Assembly (NCBI GenBank): GCA_002011035.2
Contig: MTLY02000002.1
Coordinates: 310,001 to 374,000, forward strand
Direction: 5' to 3'
Length of the DNA stretch: 64,000 bases
Source of the DNA: Candidatus Hecatella orcuttiae
GTDB lineage: Archaea; Thermoproteota; Bathyarchaeia; Hecatellales; Hecatellaceae
The position numbers were made by a program, and so were the translations under genes. Under the pieces are notes generated by a model. The model made no database searches and was not told the DNA's origin. It saw nothing but the letters and a program-made list of their open reading frames with translations. Of the stretch, positions 8,279 through 16,697 are shown piece after piece (positions within the stretch are counted from its first letter, which is position 1; every line of letters starts with the position of its first letter).

Positions 8279-9040
8279 TCAGTCTAGGGGAAGCTTGAAG
8301 AAGCGCAGCGTGTTTTCAAAAGTCTCCTCAGCTATTTTCTCCCTAGACATGTTCTTCACACTCGCTACTCCCTCCAAGGTTTTAAGAATGTCCGCTGGCT
8401 CTGAAGGTTTACCTCCATAGCTGACGGGGGAATCTGTTTCTAGGAGAAGACGACTCAGAGGCGTGCTCAGGACGGCTTTCCTGTGTTCTCTGCTGTAGGC
8501 TACAGCGGGGGTTGCTGAAACATAGTAGCCGTGGCTTAGCAGGTTTTCTAGAACCTCTTGGGGGCCGCTGAACCAGTGGAAGACAGCTTCTTCAACCCCG
8601 AGTTCTATGGCCATCTTCAAGCTGTCGCCCCACGCTCCTCGGCTGTGAATGATCACCGGCTTCCCGTTGCTCTCCGCCATTTTCAAAAACTCTTCGAAGA
8701 CTTTTCTCTGCAAAGCCTGCTTTTCCCGGTCTCTTCTCGTTTCCTTGTACCAGTAGTCTAGACCTACCTCTCCGACGGCTACAGCTTTCCCGAGATTTCG
8801 GCGGATAAATTCCATGGTGGAATCTAAGGTTGAAGGATTCAGACTCCAAGGGTGGATGCCTAGGGCAGCGTAGACTTTCGGGCGCAGCGGCTTCTCCGCC
8901 AGTTCTAGGGCGAACTTGCTGGAGTGGTAGTCGGAGCCCACGGCGATGATCGCTTTCACGCCCGCCTCCCACGCTCTTCTCAAGGCTTGTTCCAGTTCTT
9001 CCACTTCTTCCAGGTGGGCGTGAGCGTCCACCAGCCTCAA
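8279..9040 (-). CDS. TatD family metal-dependent hydrolase
   Basis: This 253-residue TIM-barrel amidohydrolase starts MRLVDAHAHLEEV, giving the HxH metal site. Further ligands are GEVGLDYW (Glu near residue 90), VIIHSRGAWGD (His near 129), VFHWFSG (His near 154) and LLETDSPVSYGGKP (Asp near 202). TatD enzymes are 3'-5' DNA/RNA exonucleases or DNases in repair and turnover. The length and all expected metal ligands are present. Confidence 0.87.
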   Translation of the reverse strand: MRLVDAHAHLEEVEELEQALRRAWEAGVKAIIAVGSDYHSSKFALELAEKPLRPKVYAALGIHPWSLNPSTLDSTMEFIRRNLGKAVAVGEVGLDYWYKETRRDREKQALQRKVFEEFLKMAESNGKPVIIHSRGAWGDSLKMAIELGVEEAVFHWFSGPQEVLENLLSHGYYVSATPAVAYSREHRKAVLSTPLSRLLLETDSPVSYGGKPSEPADILKTLEGVASVKNMSREKIAEETFENTLRFFKLPLD

Positions 9041-9100
9041 CGTTTGAAACCTTCTCCATGCCTAGATTTCTGCCGAAAAAATTCTACTCTGCTTTTAGGC

Positions 9101-10375
9101 TTAGGCTTCGAAATCCTGTGAAAGTAACGCAGCAGCTTCGGTTCTGCTGAAGAGGATAACTTCCACTTCCTCCCCCTGTTTGAGGATGGTTCCAGCTTGG
9201 ATGATGATGAATCCGTGAGCCTTGGTCAGCGAACTTATGGGGTGCGGCCCTCTGAAGGTAGACTTGACTGTAAACGTTGCGCCCTCCCTCTCCAAGCGGA
9301 CGGGCATGAAGAAGCTTCTTCCCGGCCCTGCCTTGGCATCATGTCCCATCTTGGCTTTGACAACCGGCAGCAGGGATGCGGAAACCCCGCTGAGCATCTG
9401 AAGCACGGGAACAGCGAAATAGTAGAAGGTTCCGATCAAAGGCACATATCTCCCCGGCAGGCACACCACGGGTTTACCTCCTGCCACCGCCAACGTGGTG
9501 AGCCAAGGCGGAATCAAGGCAACTCCCCGGACGATGACCCCGGGAGGGTCTAGAGCGTTCAAGGCTTGGGGGACAAAGTCTTCCTTCCCCACTGAAAGTC
9601 CTCCGATGGTGAGGATGAGGTCGGCTTTCTCAGCCGCTGAGAGCAACGCCTCCCTGATGCTGGCGACTTCGTCTCCCACCACCTCCGGCATGGGAAGGGC
9701 TCCGAGGTCGAAGAGCAGCTTCGAGATAAGCATGGAAAATCCGCCTACGGCTTCCGCAGAGGTCTTCTCAGCCAGCTTCACCAGTTCATTTCCCACGGAG
9801 ATGACAGCCACCTTAGGCTTTTTGACCACCGGGACTTCCCACTTGTCCAAGGCTAAAAGCAAAGCCAAATCCTGCGGCCTCAGAAGGCAGCCTTTCCTAA
9901 GGACGGGCGTCCCTTCCCTTATATCGTCTCCTTTGGGGAGAATGCCCAACCCGGCTCTGAAAGGGCGGTTGACGATGATTTCCCCGTCTCCCACCTCCAA
10001 GCTTTCCAAGGACACCACTACGTCAGCGCCTTCAGGCACCTCCATGTAATGGGAAACATACACAGCTTGCCCCGGAGAAACCTTCACGGCTGAGGGTTGC
10101 CCTGGGATAATTTTCCCTGCGATTTTAAGCCTGACAGGTTTCTCAGCTGAAGCGCCTTGAACATCCTCCGCCCTGAGGGCGTAGCCGTCGAGGAAGACCA
10201 GATTGGCGGAGGGCACGTTCACCTCCGAAACGATGTCCCTAGCCAACACTCTGCCCAAAGCTTCCTGAAGAGGTACGAGTTCCTCCCCCAAAACCTTAGG
10301 TTGAGTCTTTTCTAAGAACCCGTCCAACGCCTCTTTTGGTGGAACAAGCTTCCAGCCTAAACCTTCCATCGTCAA
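9101..10375 (-). CDS. moeA: Molybdopterin molybdenumtransferase, MoeA type
   Basis: The 424-residue protein catalyses insertion of molybdate or tungstate into adenylylated molybdopterin. MoeA features are NLVFLDGYALRAEDVQ near residue 60 (the DGYA motif), the MoCF-like domain with VAVISVGNEL and ILTIGGLSVGKEDFV, and a C-terminal domain with VLRGPHPISSL-like text and GEEVEVILF. The usual TGGxSxGxxD appears as TIGGLSVGKED. A MoaD/SAMP-like protein lies at 19478, but the two are not adjacent. Confidence 0.9.
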   Translation of the reverse strand: MTMEGLGWKLVPPKEALDGFLEKTQPKVLGEELVPLQEALGRVLARDIVSEVNVPSANLVFLDGYALRAEDVQGASAEKPVRLKIAGKIIPGQPSAVKVSPGQAVYVSHYMEVPEGADVVVSLESLEVGDGEIIVNRPFRAGLGILPKGDDIREGTPVLRKGCLLRPQDLALLLALDKWEVPVVKKPKVAVISVGNELVKLAEKTSAEAVGGFSMLISKLLFDLGALPMPEVVGDEVASIREALLSAAEKADLILTIGGLSVGKEDFVPQALNALDPPGVIVRGVALIPPWLTTLAVAGGKPVVCLPGRYVPLIGTFYYFAVPVLQMLSGVSASLLPVVKAKMGHDAKAGPGRSFFMPVRLEREGATFTVKSTFRGPHPISSLTKAHGFIIIQAGTILKQGEEVEVILFSRTEAAALLSQDFEA

Positions 10376-10456
10376 TTCCTCAGGTCAAATAAATGTTTCA
10401 GTATTAAAAAGACCTGCCCCTAGAAAAGATTATCTGCAGAGCTGAAAAAAGACCCT

Positions 10457-10648
10457 CTATTTCTTTCTTTTAACCTTCTGTTTTCGCTGGGGTTTTCGGC
10501 TTTTAGACCGCGACTTAGGCGTAGGCTTCTTTTTCAGGGAGCGCTTGGAAGAAGTTTTAATTCCCCTTTTTCTCCGATACATAGCTCGAACGGTGTTTAC
10601 CGCCATTTTTCTCCGGGATAGGGGGTTGTCTCCCAGTCTCTTGCTCAT
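10457..10648 (-). CDS. Tiny very basic protein, translationally coupled to ParA
   Basis: The 63-residue protein has an N-terminal part (SKRLGDNPLSRRKMAVNTVRAMY) followed by a tail made almost only of Lys, Arg, Ser and Pro. Its start overlaps the end of the ParA-like gene by 4 bp (ATGA type), so the two are cotranscribed and probably coupled. A small DNA-binding partner is the usual companion of a ParA ATPase (ParB or SegB in known systems). I see no ParB or ribbon-helix-helix signature, so a DNA-binding adaptor role is inference from context and charge. Confidence 0.6.
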   Translation of the reverse strand: MSKRLGDNPLSRRKMAVNTVRAMYRRKRGIKTSSKRSLKKKPTPKSRSKSRKPQRKQKVKRKK

Positions 10649-11394
10649 CCTACAAACTCCTTGGCCAAGTTCAGATAAGCTTTCGCCCCCGTGCTTCTGG
10701 GAGCATAGGTTATGATAGGCTGGTGGTGGCTGGGCGACTCCGCCAACTTCACGTTGATGGGAATCACGGTCTTGAAAACTTTACCCCTGAAGGCGTTTCT
10801 AACCTTTTCCTCCACTTCCTTGGACAGGGAAGTTCGCCTGTCGTACATGGTCAGGACGATGCCCTTGACTGAAAGGTTAGGGTTAAGGTCTTCCTTGATG
10901 GTGTTAACGGTGTCCAGCAGTTTGGTAACACCGTCCATGGCAAAATAATGAGTCTGAATGGGAATAATAACCTGGTCGCAGGCGGTTAAGGCGTTAACCG
11001 TCAAAAGCCCCAGGGAAGGAGGAGTGTCGATGAAAACATAGTCAAACCCGTCTAAAGCCTTCAACTTCCGCTTAAGCCTGAACTGCATGTTAACCTCGTT
11101 GGCCAGCTGAACCTGGGCAGCGCTTAATCCTATGCTGGAGGGAGCCAAACTTAGGTTGGGGAAGTCGGTCTTCAGGGTGATGTCTTCCAGTTTAATCTCA
11201 TCCTTCATCAGCAGGTCGCAGGTGGAACTTTGGGGGTTATTTCTCGTCAGATAGTCGGTGGCGTTGGCCTGAGGGTCCAAGTCGACCAGCAACGTGTTGA
11301 AAGAGAAAGAAGACAGAGAAGCAGCTAGGTTGACGCAGAGGTCCGTTTTCCCTACGCCGCCCTTCTGGTTGGCTATGGCGATTTTAACGGTCAT
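10645..11394 (-). CDS. ParA/Soj family partition ATPase
   Basis: The 249-residue protein carries the deviant Walker A motif (NQKGGVGKTDL, residues 9-19), switch I/II elements (LLVDLDPQANATDYL near 38; YVFIDTPPSLGLLTVNAL near 112) and a late IPINVKLAESPSHHQPII block. This is a complete chromosome/plasmid partition ATPase of the ParA type rather than MinD, as there is no C-terminal amphipathic membrane helix. Its partner is the basic protein just downstream. No parS-like repeat array was recognised beside it. Confidence 0.88.
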   Translation of the reverse strand: MTVKIAIANQKGGVGKTDLCVNLAASLSSFSFNTLLVDLDPQANATDYLTRNNPQSSTCDLLMKDEIKLEDITLKTDFPNLSLAPSSIGLSAAQVQLANEVNMQFRLKRKLKALDGFDYVFIDTPPSLGLLTVNALTACDQVIIPIQTHYFAMDGVTKLLDTVNTIKEDLNPNLSVKGIVLTMYDRRTSLSKEVEEKVRNAFRGKVFKTVIPINVKLAESPSHHQPIITYAPRSTGAKAYLNLAKEFVG

Positions 11395-11849
11395 ATAGGA
11401 GCTCTCTCCTCTAATTTTCGCAGTAAATTATAATAACCTTTAACCACGCTAAGAAGTCCTTTCAGCTGAAAACGACCCGCTTGCCATGAAAATCCGTTGA
11501 AATTTTTTTCTCCAAAAAAGATGTACTTCCGTCTATTTTTTTACTGAAATATGTAAAAAGCAACCCCAAATTAGGCTGCGTATTCTCCTCCGGGCAAGTC
11601 TTCGAAGCTTCCACATCCGCTGCCAACCAAGAGCCCTTATTCCCTCTAATTGGGGGATGTTGCCGTTTAAGTTTGTCAGATAACTGTATAATTTCCTCCC
11701 AACCAGCCGTTGATTTCCACGTCTAACCTCCCATCCCACAGGAGAAATCGCCTGAAAACCCTGCTTCAAACCCCCTTTCTCAAGGATGAAACGTAATAAA
11801 ATATCACCTAGAAAGATTGCTTGACGAGAAGGAAAGGGGAGGTGATCCT
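11395..11849. other. Intergenic stretch without a recognised gene
   Basis: These 455 bp between the ParA start and a small plus-strand gene are AT-rich near 11400-11540. A 78-codon minus-strand frame (11533-11769) has no convincing family features or SD and is Arg/Trp-heavy, so it is not called. A possible TATA element (GTAATAAAATATC) lies near 11790 ahead of the small gene at 11850. Confidence 0.5.
11839..11847 (+). promoter_or_regulatory. Perfect Shine-Dalgarno site of the 42-residue gene
   Basis: The sequence GGAGGTGATC (11838-11847) is complementary to the full 3' end of archaeal 16S rRNA and ends 2 nt before the TTG at 11850. Most genes in this window have shorter SD matches. Confidence 0.6.
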
Positions 11850-11978
11850 TTGTCTGAAGGACCCAGAGAAGGAGAAATAAAAATCATCGAAAGGAAGGGA
11901 AGAAAAATCACCATGGTGGCCACCGGTAAAAAGGGATTCGGAGCTTGGAAGATCATCAAAAACGAACCCCTAACCTAA
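11850..11978 (+). CDS. Small basic protein of 42 residues
   Basis: A TTG start lies directly after a full-length SD. The product reads MSEGPREGEIKIIERKGRK then ITMVATGKKGFGAWKIIKNE and PLT. Two short amphipathic strands and a glycine-rich GKKGFGAWK suggest a small beta-rich domain. No family is recognised. The strong SD and a possible TATA element about 55 bp upstream argue that it is real. It is convergent with the tRNA-Phe gene, about 70 bp away. Confidence 0.55.
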   Translation: MSEGPREGEIKIIERKGRKITMVATGKKGFGAWKIIKNEPLT

Positions 11979-12046
11979 CCACCCTATCTCCGCCTAGGTT
12001 TTTTGGCGGCAAACAATTTTTCTCCCTAGTTTTTCAAAAAATCGAA

Positions 12047-12200
12047 TGGTGCCCAGGGCAGGGTTTGAACCTGCGATTGGGCCGGCCTTTGGTCAAGGGC
12101 GGAAGGCCGTCAACCCGGTCTTCAGCTTCACCTACCACCTGCCTTGAGGCGGTATCGGGCGCTCTCCTTAGCCTTTGAGATCAGGCTGAGCTACCTGGGC
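12047..12200 (-). tRNA. tRNA-Phe (GAA) with three putative introns
   Basis: The acceptor strands GCCCAGG (12194-12200) and CCTGGGC (12051-12057) pair, with an encoded discriminator A and CCA (12047-12050). The T arm is GCAGG-TTCAAAC-CCTGC. The anticodon loop CTGAAGA with 3' strand CCGGG gives anticodon GAA at 12121-12123. Three insertions interrupt an otherwise standard 77-nt tRNA-Phe: about 14 nt in the D loop (near 12168-12181), 29 nt in the 5' anticodon strand between CCCG and G (12127-12155), and about 34 nt in the variable region (near 12077-12110). The second and third contain clear hairpins (ACCGCC/GGTGGT and GGCCTT/AAGGCC). Exact splice points are ambiguous by 1-2 nt. Confidence 0.8.
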
Positions 12201-12328
12201 TCAAACATGTGGACGCAGTTTGGGCACATAAATCTTTCTATGAATCTTTCAGGACAACTCTCCTTTTGTTCATGCGGAGTAAGGGTTACAGTGCCCTTGG
12301 GTAGTGTTGACTTGGAGGGGCTTTCCAC
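12191..12328 (-). CDS. Possible 45-residue CPxC protein read into the tRNA-Phe gene
   Basis: A GTG at 12326-12328 opens a frame ending with TAG inside the first bases of tRNA-Phe. The product contains TPHEQKESCPERFIERF then MCPNCVHMFEPR, with a CPNC pair and an upstream CPER that could bind zinc. The overlap with tRNA position 1-10 argues against it, while the zinc-knuckle look argues for it. It lies divergent from the PEPCK gene. Treat as a weak call. Confidence 0.25.
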   Translation of the reverse strand: MESPSKSTLPKGTVTLTPHEQKESCPERFIERFMCPNCVHMFEPR

Positions 12329-12377
12329 TATGCAAATGCTTTAAAGGAGGTGGTGGGTTAAGTTCTGCGAAGTCTCT

Positions 12378-14282
12378 TTGGAGGAAATTGCTGTGAAGGA
12401 TGCCGCCCCCGGCTTCGGAGAAATACTCAAAACCCGGCTGGATGAGGAAGCTTATCGAAGGCTTCTAAGAATAGATAACCCTGCGCTCCACCACTTTGTG
12501 GCAAAATATGTGGAACTCTGCAATCCGGACAGGGTTTACGTCTCCCAGGGCTCGGCGGAGGATATAGAATACATAAAGAATACGGCGGTGAAAAACGGGG
12601 AAGAAATCAAGCTTGCCACAGAAGGCCATACCGTTCACTTCGACAACTACAAGGACCAAGCGAGAGACCGGGAGCACACGTTGCTGCTCGTCTCCAAGGG
12701 GAGGGAGCTAGGCCCTAAGCTGAGGACAGGGGACAGAGAAGAGAAGCTGAAGGAAATTCACGAAATCCTGAAAAACATCATGCAAGGCCATGAGCTCTAT
12801 GTTTGCTTTTACACCCTAGGCCCAGCGGGCTCGGAGTTCACTATACCCTGTGTTCAGCTCACAGACTCCAGTTATGTGGCTCACAGTGAAAACATTCTCT
12901 ACAGGCAGGGATACGAAGAATTCGTCAGGCAGGGCCGCCAAGCCCGACCGTTTAAGTTTGTCCATTCCCAAGGCAAACTGGATGAGAGGAAAACCTCCAC
13001 GAACCTAGACAAGCGCAGAATATACATCGACATCGAAGGTGACACTGTGTACAGTGCTAACACCCAGTACGGCGGCAACTCCATCGGCCTCAAGAAGTTG
13101 GCCATGCGTTTGGCGATAAACCGCGCGTCCAAGGAAGGTTGGTTGACGGAGCACATGCTCATCATGGGCATCCATGGGCCGAAAGGCAGAGTGACCTACT
13201 TCACCGGAGCTTTTCCCTCCATGTGCGGGAAAACCTCCACGGCCATGCTGGACGGTGAGACCATTGTAGGCGACGACATAGCCTACCTTCGAAAGAAAAA
13301 TGGCCGGGTTCGCGCCGTCAACGTGGAGAAAGGCGTTTTCGGAATAATTCAGGGAATTAACTCCAAAGATGACCCCATCCAATGGGAGGTGCTCCACAGC
13401 CCGGTGGAGGTGATTTTCTCCAACGTCCTCGTCACCGAAGACGGCCATGTGCACTGGACAGGGAAGGACGGCGAGGTTCCCCTGCGAGGCTACAACCATT
13501 CCGGTGAATGGTGGAAAGGTAAAAAAGACGAGAAGGGTAAAGAAATCCCCTGCTCCCATCCTAACGCTAGGTTCACCGTGGAATTAAAATATTTCAAGAA
13601 TCTAGATCCCCGCCTCGACGACCCTGAAGGAGTTGTGTTAGACGCCATTGTGTACGGCGGGAGAGATTCAAACACTTGGGTGCCAGTGGAGGAATCCTTC
13701 AACTGGGAGCACGGAATCATCACCAAGGGAGCCTCCCTAGAATCCGAAAGCACAGCCGCCACCTTAGGCGCGGAGGGCGTTCGGGAGTTTAATCCTATGT
13801 CGAACCTGGACTTTCTGTCGATACCCATCGGCCGATATATCGAGGACAACATCAACTTCGGCAAAGACTTGGCGAAGCCGCCTCGCATCTTCGCCGTTAA
13901 CTATTTTCTGAAAGGTGAAGATGGAAACTTCTTGACTGAGAAGACGGATAAGAAAGTTTGGTTTAAATGGATGGAGCTTCGTGTCCACGAAGATGTGGGC
14001 GCCATAGACACGCCTACTGGGAGGATACCTGTCTACGAAGACTTGAGGAAGCTGTTCCAGCTGGTGCTCGACAGACACTACGCTAAGGAAGCCTACATTA
14101 AACAGTTCACTGTCAGAGTTCAGGAAAACTTGGCTAAGATCGACCGAATAACCAAAATTTACAGGGAGTTAACCAGTGTACCTTCAAGGGTGTTCGAGGT
14201 GCTTGAAGAACAGAGGCAGAGGCTCATCCGAGCTAGAGAGAAGTATGGAGATTACATATCGCCCTTCGAACTCGCTTCTTAG
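12378..14282 (+). CDS. pckG: Phosphoenolpyruvate carboxykinase (GTP)
   Basis: The 634-residue enzyme interconverts oxaloacetate and PEP with GTP. It has the GTP-type signatures: YGGNSIGLKKLAMRLAI, HMLIMGIHGPKGRVTYFTGAFPSMCGKTSTAML with the kinase-1 loop near residues 276-289 and its reactive Cys, and VGDDIAYLRK (kinase 2). The first possible start is TTG at 12378. A GGAGG at 12380-12384 would better serve a GTG at 12393, so the true start may be five codons later. The gene is convergent with PEP carboxylase, with 21 bp between the stop codons, placing the gluconeogenic and anaplerotic enzymes side by side. Confidence 0.93.
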   Translation: MEEIAVKDAAPGFGEILKTRLDEEAYRRLLRIDNPALHHFVAKYVELCNPDRVYVSQGSAEDIEYIKNTAVKNGEEIKLATEGHTVHFDNYKDQARDREHTLLLVSKGRELGPKLRTGDREEKLKEIHEILKNIMQGHELYVCFYTLGPAGSEFTIPCVQLTDSSYVAHSENILYRQGYEEFVRQGRQARPFKFVHSQGKLDERKTSTNLDKRRIYIDIEGDTVYSANTQYGGNSIGLKKLAMRLAINRASKEGWLTEHMLIMGIHGPKGRVTYFTGAFPSMCGKTSTAMLDGETIVGDDIAYLRKKNGRVRAVNVEKGVFGIIQGINSKDDPIQWEVLHSPVEVIFSNVLVTEDGHVHWTGKDGEVPLRGYNHSGEWWKGKKDEKGKEIPCSHPNARFTVELKYFKNLDPRLDDPEGVVLDAIVYGGRDSNTWVPVEESFNWEHGIITKGASLESESTAATLGAEGVREFNPMSNLDFLSIPIGRYIEDNINFGKDLAKPPRIFAVNYFLKGEDGNFLTEKTDKKVWFKWMELRVHEDVGAIDTPTGRIPVYEDLRKLFQLVLDRHYAKEAYIKQFTVRVQENLAKIDRITKIYRELTSVPSRVFEVLEEQRQRLIRAREKYGDYISPFELAS

Positions 14283-14303
14283 GCGTTTGGAGTGTTTAAA
14301 ACT

Positions 14304-15794
14304 CTATCCTAGGCTTTTTCTCAGCAGCCCTAAGTGGATTATCAGCTTCCTAGAACCTTCAGCCACGCTTGAATTAGGCCCTTTTAGTAAGGCGGCCAGA
14401 TAGGGTTCCAAGAGAAGGAGGAAAGTCGTATAGTTTTCATCAGGCTCTATCTCAAGTTTGAGTATCCGCTTGGTTTTTTCCACATCTTTTTCCAGAAGCC
14501 GGGAAACATGACTTCCTATGAACTTTGATGCCACTTTAAAATTCAAAAACTTGCCAGCTTTCTTCAAGTCGGAGGTTAAGCCGAGATAGTGTTCTCTTAA
14601 AAACTGAAGCTGCTTGGAGGTCAGTTTCTCCAAGAAGGCTCCGACGCCTAAGAATTCGGGGGGAAGACCTATGGTGTAGAATGCTGCTGTGGTTTTTATG
14701 ACTCGGGGAAGAAGGTAAGGCTTGTGCTCGTTTAAAGTTCTTCCATATTTGACGTCGGAATCTATCGACAGCCTATCTCTCTGGTTAGGGATAAATTTAG
14801 AAATTCTCACGATTATATCCATGAGCTTCGCGAGATGTTTCCGGTAGGACCTAGTTGCCAGTTGGATCATCTTCACCATACTTTCCACATCCTTTTCATC
14901 GAATATTGTAGGTTGAGTTTTGGGAATTTCAGCTCGGAGATGCCTGATCAACCGCTTGACTTTTTCCTTAGGATAGTCGTATCTCAAAGCTGACTGCACG
15001 GTTACAGTTTTGATGCCGCTGTATTCTTTCAAAAAGTTCTCGATGTTCTCAGGTGTAAGGTGTCCTCTGAAAGGTAGGCTTCCGACGCCCAGAATCGGGT
15101 AAATGGGGACGTTTAAATCTTCTGATGATAGACCCAGCTTGCTTAAGGCTATTTTAGCTGCGAGAACAGCAGCTACTAAGCCGCACATCATGGCTGGGTC
15201 TGACCTGCCTATGAAAACCCTTAACCTTTCAGGTTTTCCAGCTTTATTGACGTAAGCCTTTACAGTTCTATCGATGTTGAGCAGTGCAGAAACGGATTCG
15301 AACAGAGGTATGATGCTCATGTCTTCAGGTTTGAGTTTGGCTCCCAGCTCGTTCTTAGCCAAGCTTATTGCCTGATTCATTCTACTTTTAGCGCCCAGCA
15401 GTTCACCGACATCCTTTGTCATAGGGTGAATTATCTCGATTACCGCCGGGCTGTCAAGTGTATTCTGGGTCAGATAGTTAGCTTCGATCGCCGCCATTAC
15501 GGACATGATCTGACGGAAAGCTGTTTCCTCCCTTGCACTGGGCATTCTCGGGGTTACGAAAATGTCTCTACCCGGCTTCAGTTTGCTTTCCACAGCCTTG
15601 AGAACTATCTGCGACACCTGATGGTACGGTGTGAGTTTACCTTCATAGTCAACCTTGTATTCGTCGCAGTGGAGTCTCTCCCTATAGCCGTTGAGAAAAG
15701 CCTCCAACGCCTCATCGACTTCCTCCTGTACGGGAACGTATTTTTTGGCAGAATCGGGATGCTGGGTTGCCATTACCGTTGGTACGCCGCCCAT
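14304..15794 (-). CDS. ppcA: Archaeal-type phosphoenolpyruvate carboxylase
   Basis: The protein belongs to the short archaeal PEP carboxylase family (about 500 residues), which fixes bicarbonate onto PEP to make oxaloacetate. The family N-terminus (xMSTQHPDN) appears here as MGGVPTVMATQHPDSAKKY, so I place the start at the ATG at 15792-15794. The frame is open 42 codons further, to a GTG near 15920 with a GAGG about 10 nt upstream, so an N-terminal extension is possible. Other landmarks are TPRMPSAREETAF, IEIIHPMTKDVGEL, FIGRSDPAMMCGLVAAVLAAK and YPILGVGSLPFRGHL. Confidence 0.9.
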   Translation of the reverse strand: MGGVPTVMATQHPDSAKKYVPVQEEVDEALEAFLNGYRERLHCDEYKVDYEGKLTPYHQVSQIVLKAVESKLKPGRDIFVTPRMPSAREETAFRQIMSVMAAIEANYLTQNTLDSPAVIEIIHPMTKDVGELLGAKSRMNQAISLAKNELGAKLKPEDMSIIPLFESVSALLNIDRTVKAYVNKAGKPERLRVFIGRSDPAMMCGLVAAVLAAKIALSKLGLSSEDLNVPIYPILGVGSLPFRGHLTPENIENFLKEYSGIKTVTVQSALRYDYPKEKVKRLIRHLRAEIPKTQPTIFDEKDVESMVKMIQLATRSYRKHLAKLMDIIVRISKFIPNQRDRLSIDSDVKYGRTLNEHKPYLLPRVIKTTAAFYTIGLPPEFLGVGAFLEKLTSKQLQFLREHYLGLTSDLKKAGKFLNFKVASKFIGSHVSRLLEKDVEKTKRILKLEIEPDENYTTFLLLLEPYLAALLKGPNSSVAEGSRKLIIHLGLLRKSLG

Positions 15795-16031
15795 CTGCGA
15801 AAACCTTACCGAGAATGGAAAAAGGCCTTCTACATAAGTCTTCTCTTCAAAGCTGAAAACATCCAAACCTTGACGGTCAAGGCGCCTCGAATTTTCATCT
15901 GCAAGTATTCTCATAAACACAATATGCTTTCCTCATGGTTCATGTTGACTGTTTCGAGTTGAATTGGAGACAGAGGCCTATTCCATTTGTGTATCTGTGG
16001 AGGAATAGAATTTATAGGCTCATGTCCAAAG

Positions 16032-16697
16032 ATGATAGGTATGGTCCGGGTTCTCAAGGCCGTCTACGATTCTATACTGAATCTCGAGGTAGAGGACATA
16101 GCTTCCTTAGTCCAGAAGGCATTAGATGAGGGAATAAGCGTCCCTCAAATTCTAGACAAGATGACGGAGGCCATGAGAACAGTTGGCAGAAAATTTGAGA
16201 ACATGGAATATTTTCTCGCAGACCTTCTCATGGCGGCGGAAGCCTTCAAGCAAGGTTTCCAGATACTGAAACCTCATCTTCAAACTTTCCGACGCTCAGA
16301 GCCTTTGGCGACCGTGGTCATCGGCACGGTGAAGGGGGACATCCACGACATCGGCAAGAACATGGTGTCCACCATGCTCACCGTGGAAGGCTTCCAGGTG
16401 ATGGACTTGGGTGTGGACATCCCGGCTGAAAAATTTGTGGAAGAAACTGAAAAAACTGGTGCTGAAATCCTAGCTCTGTCCGCCTTGCTTTCCACATCCC
16501 TGAAAAGCATCGAAGAAGTTATAGGGCTTCTGGAGGAAAAAAATCTGAAGGGCAAGGTTAAAGTCATCCTAGGCGGCACAGCTGTGACAAGGGATTTTGC
16601 TAGACAGGTTCACGCCGCCTATGCAGAGGATGCTGTTCAAGCCGTGGAGATGTGCAAAAAGCTGGCAGGAAAAGTTTTCCTTCAACCTAAAACTTAA
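16032..16697 (+). CDS. Corrinoid (B12-binding) methyltransferase protein
   Basis: The open frame begins at 15987 but the ATG at 16032 gives the normal N-terminus. A helical cap domain (about 10-90) is followed by the cobalamin-binding Rossmann domain. The domain has VIGTVKGDIHDIGKNMV, where His105 of DxHxxG is the lower cobalt ligand, followed by DLGVDIPAEKFVE, LSALLSTS and VILGGTAV. This is the corrinoid protein of MtaC/MtbC/MtmC-like three-part methyltransfer systems. No substrate-specific methyltransferase or MtbA-like partner lies beside it. A BtuF-like binding protein at 33074 could supply the cofactor. The substrate is unknown. Confidence 0.87.
   Translation: MIGMVRVLKAVYDSILNLEVEDIASLVQKALDEGISVPQILDKMTEAMRTVGRKFENMEYFLADLLMAAEAFKQGFQILKPHLQTFRRSEPLATVVIGTVKGDIHDIGKNMVSTMLTVEGFQVMDLGVDIPAEKFVEETEKTGAEILALSALLSTSLKSIEEVIGLLEEKNLKGKVKVILGGTAVTRDFARQVHAAYAEDAVQAVEMCKKLAGKVFLQPKT

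Noticed and set aside
11533-11769. 78-codon minus-strand frame after ParA
   Set aside because: Rich in Arg and Trp, no SD, no recognisable fold; likely chance.
12144-12344. 66-codon plus-strand frame across tRNA-Phe
   Set aside because: It runs through the antisense of the tRNA; the downstream part lacks a plausible start and family.
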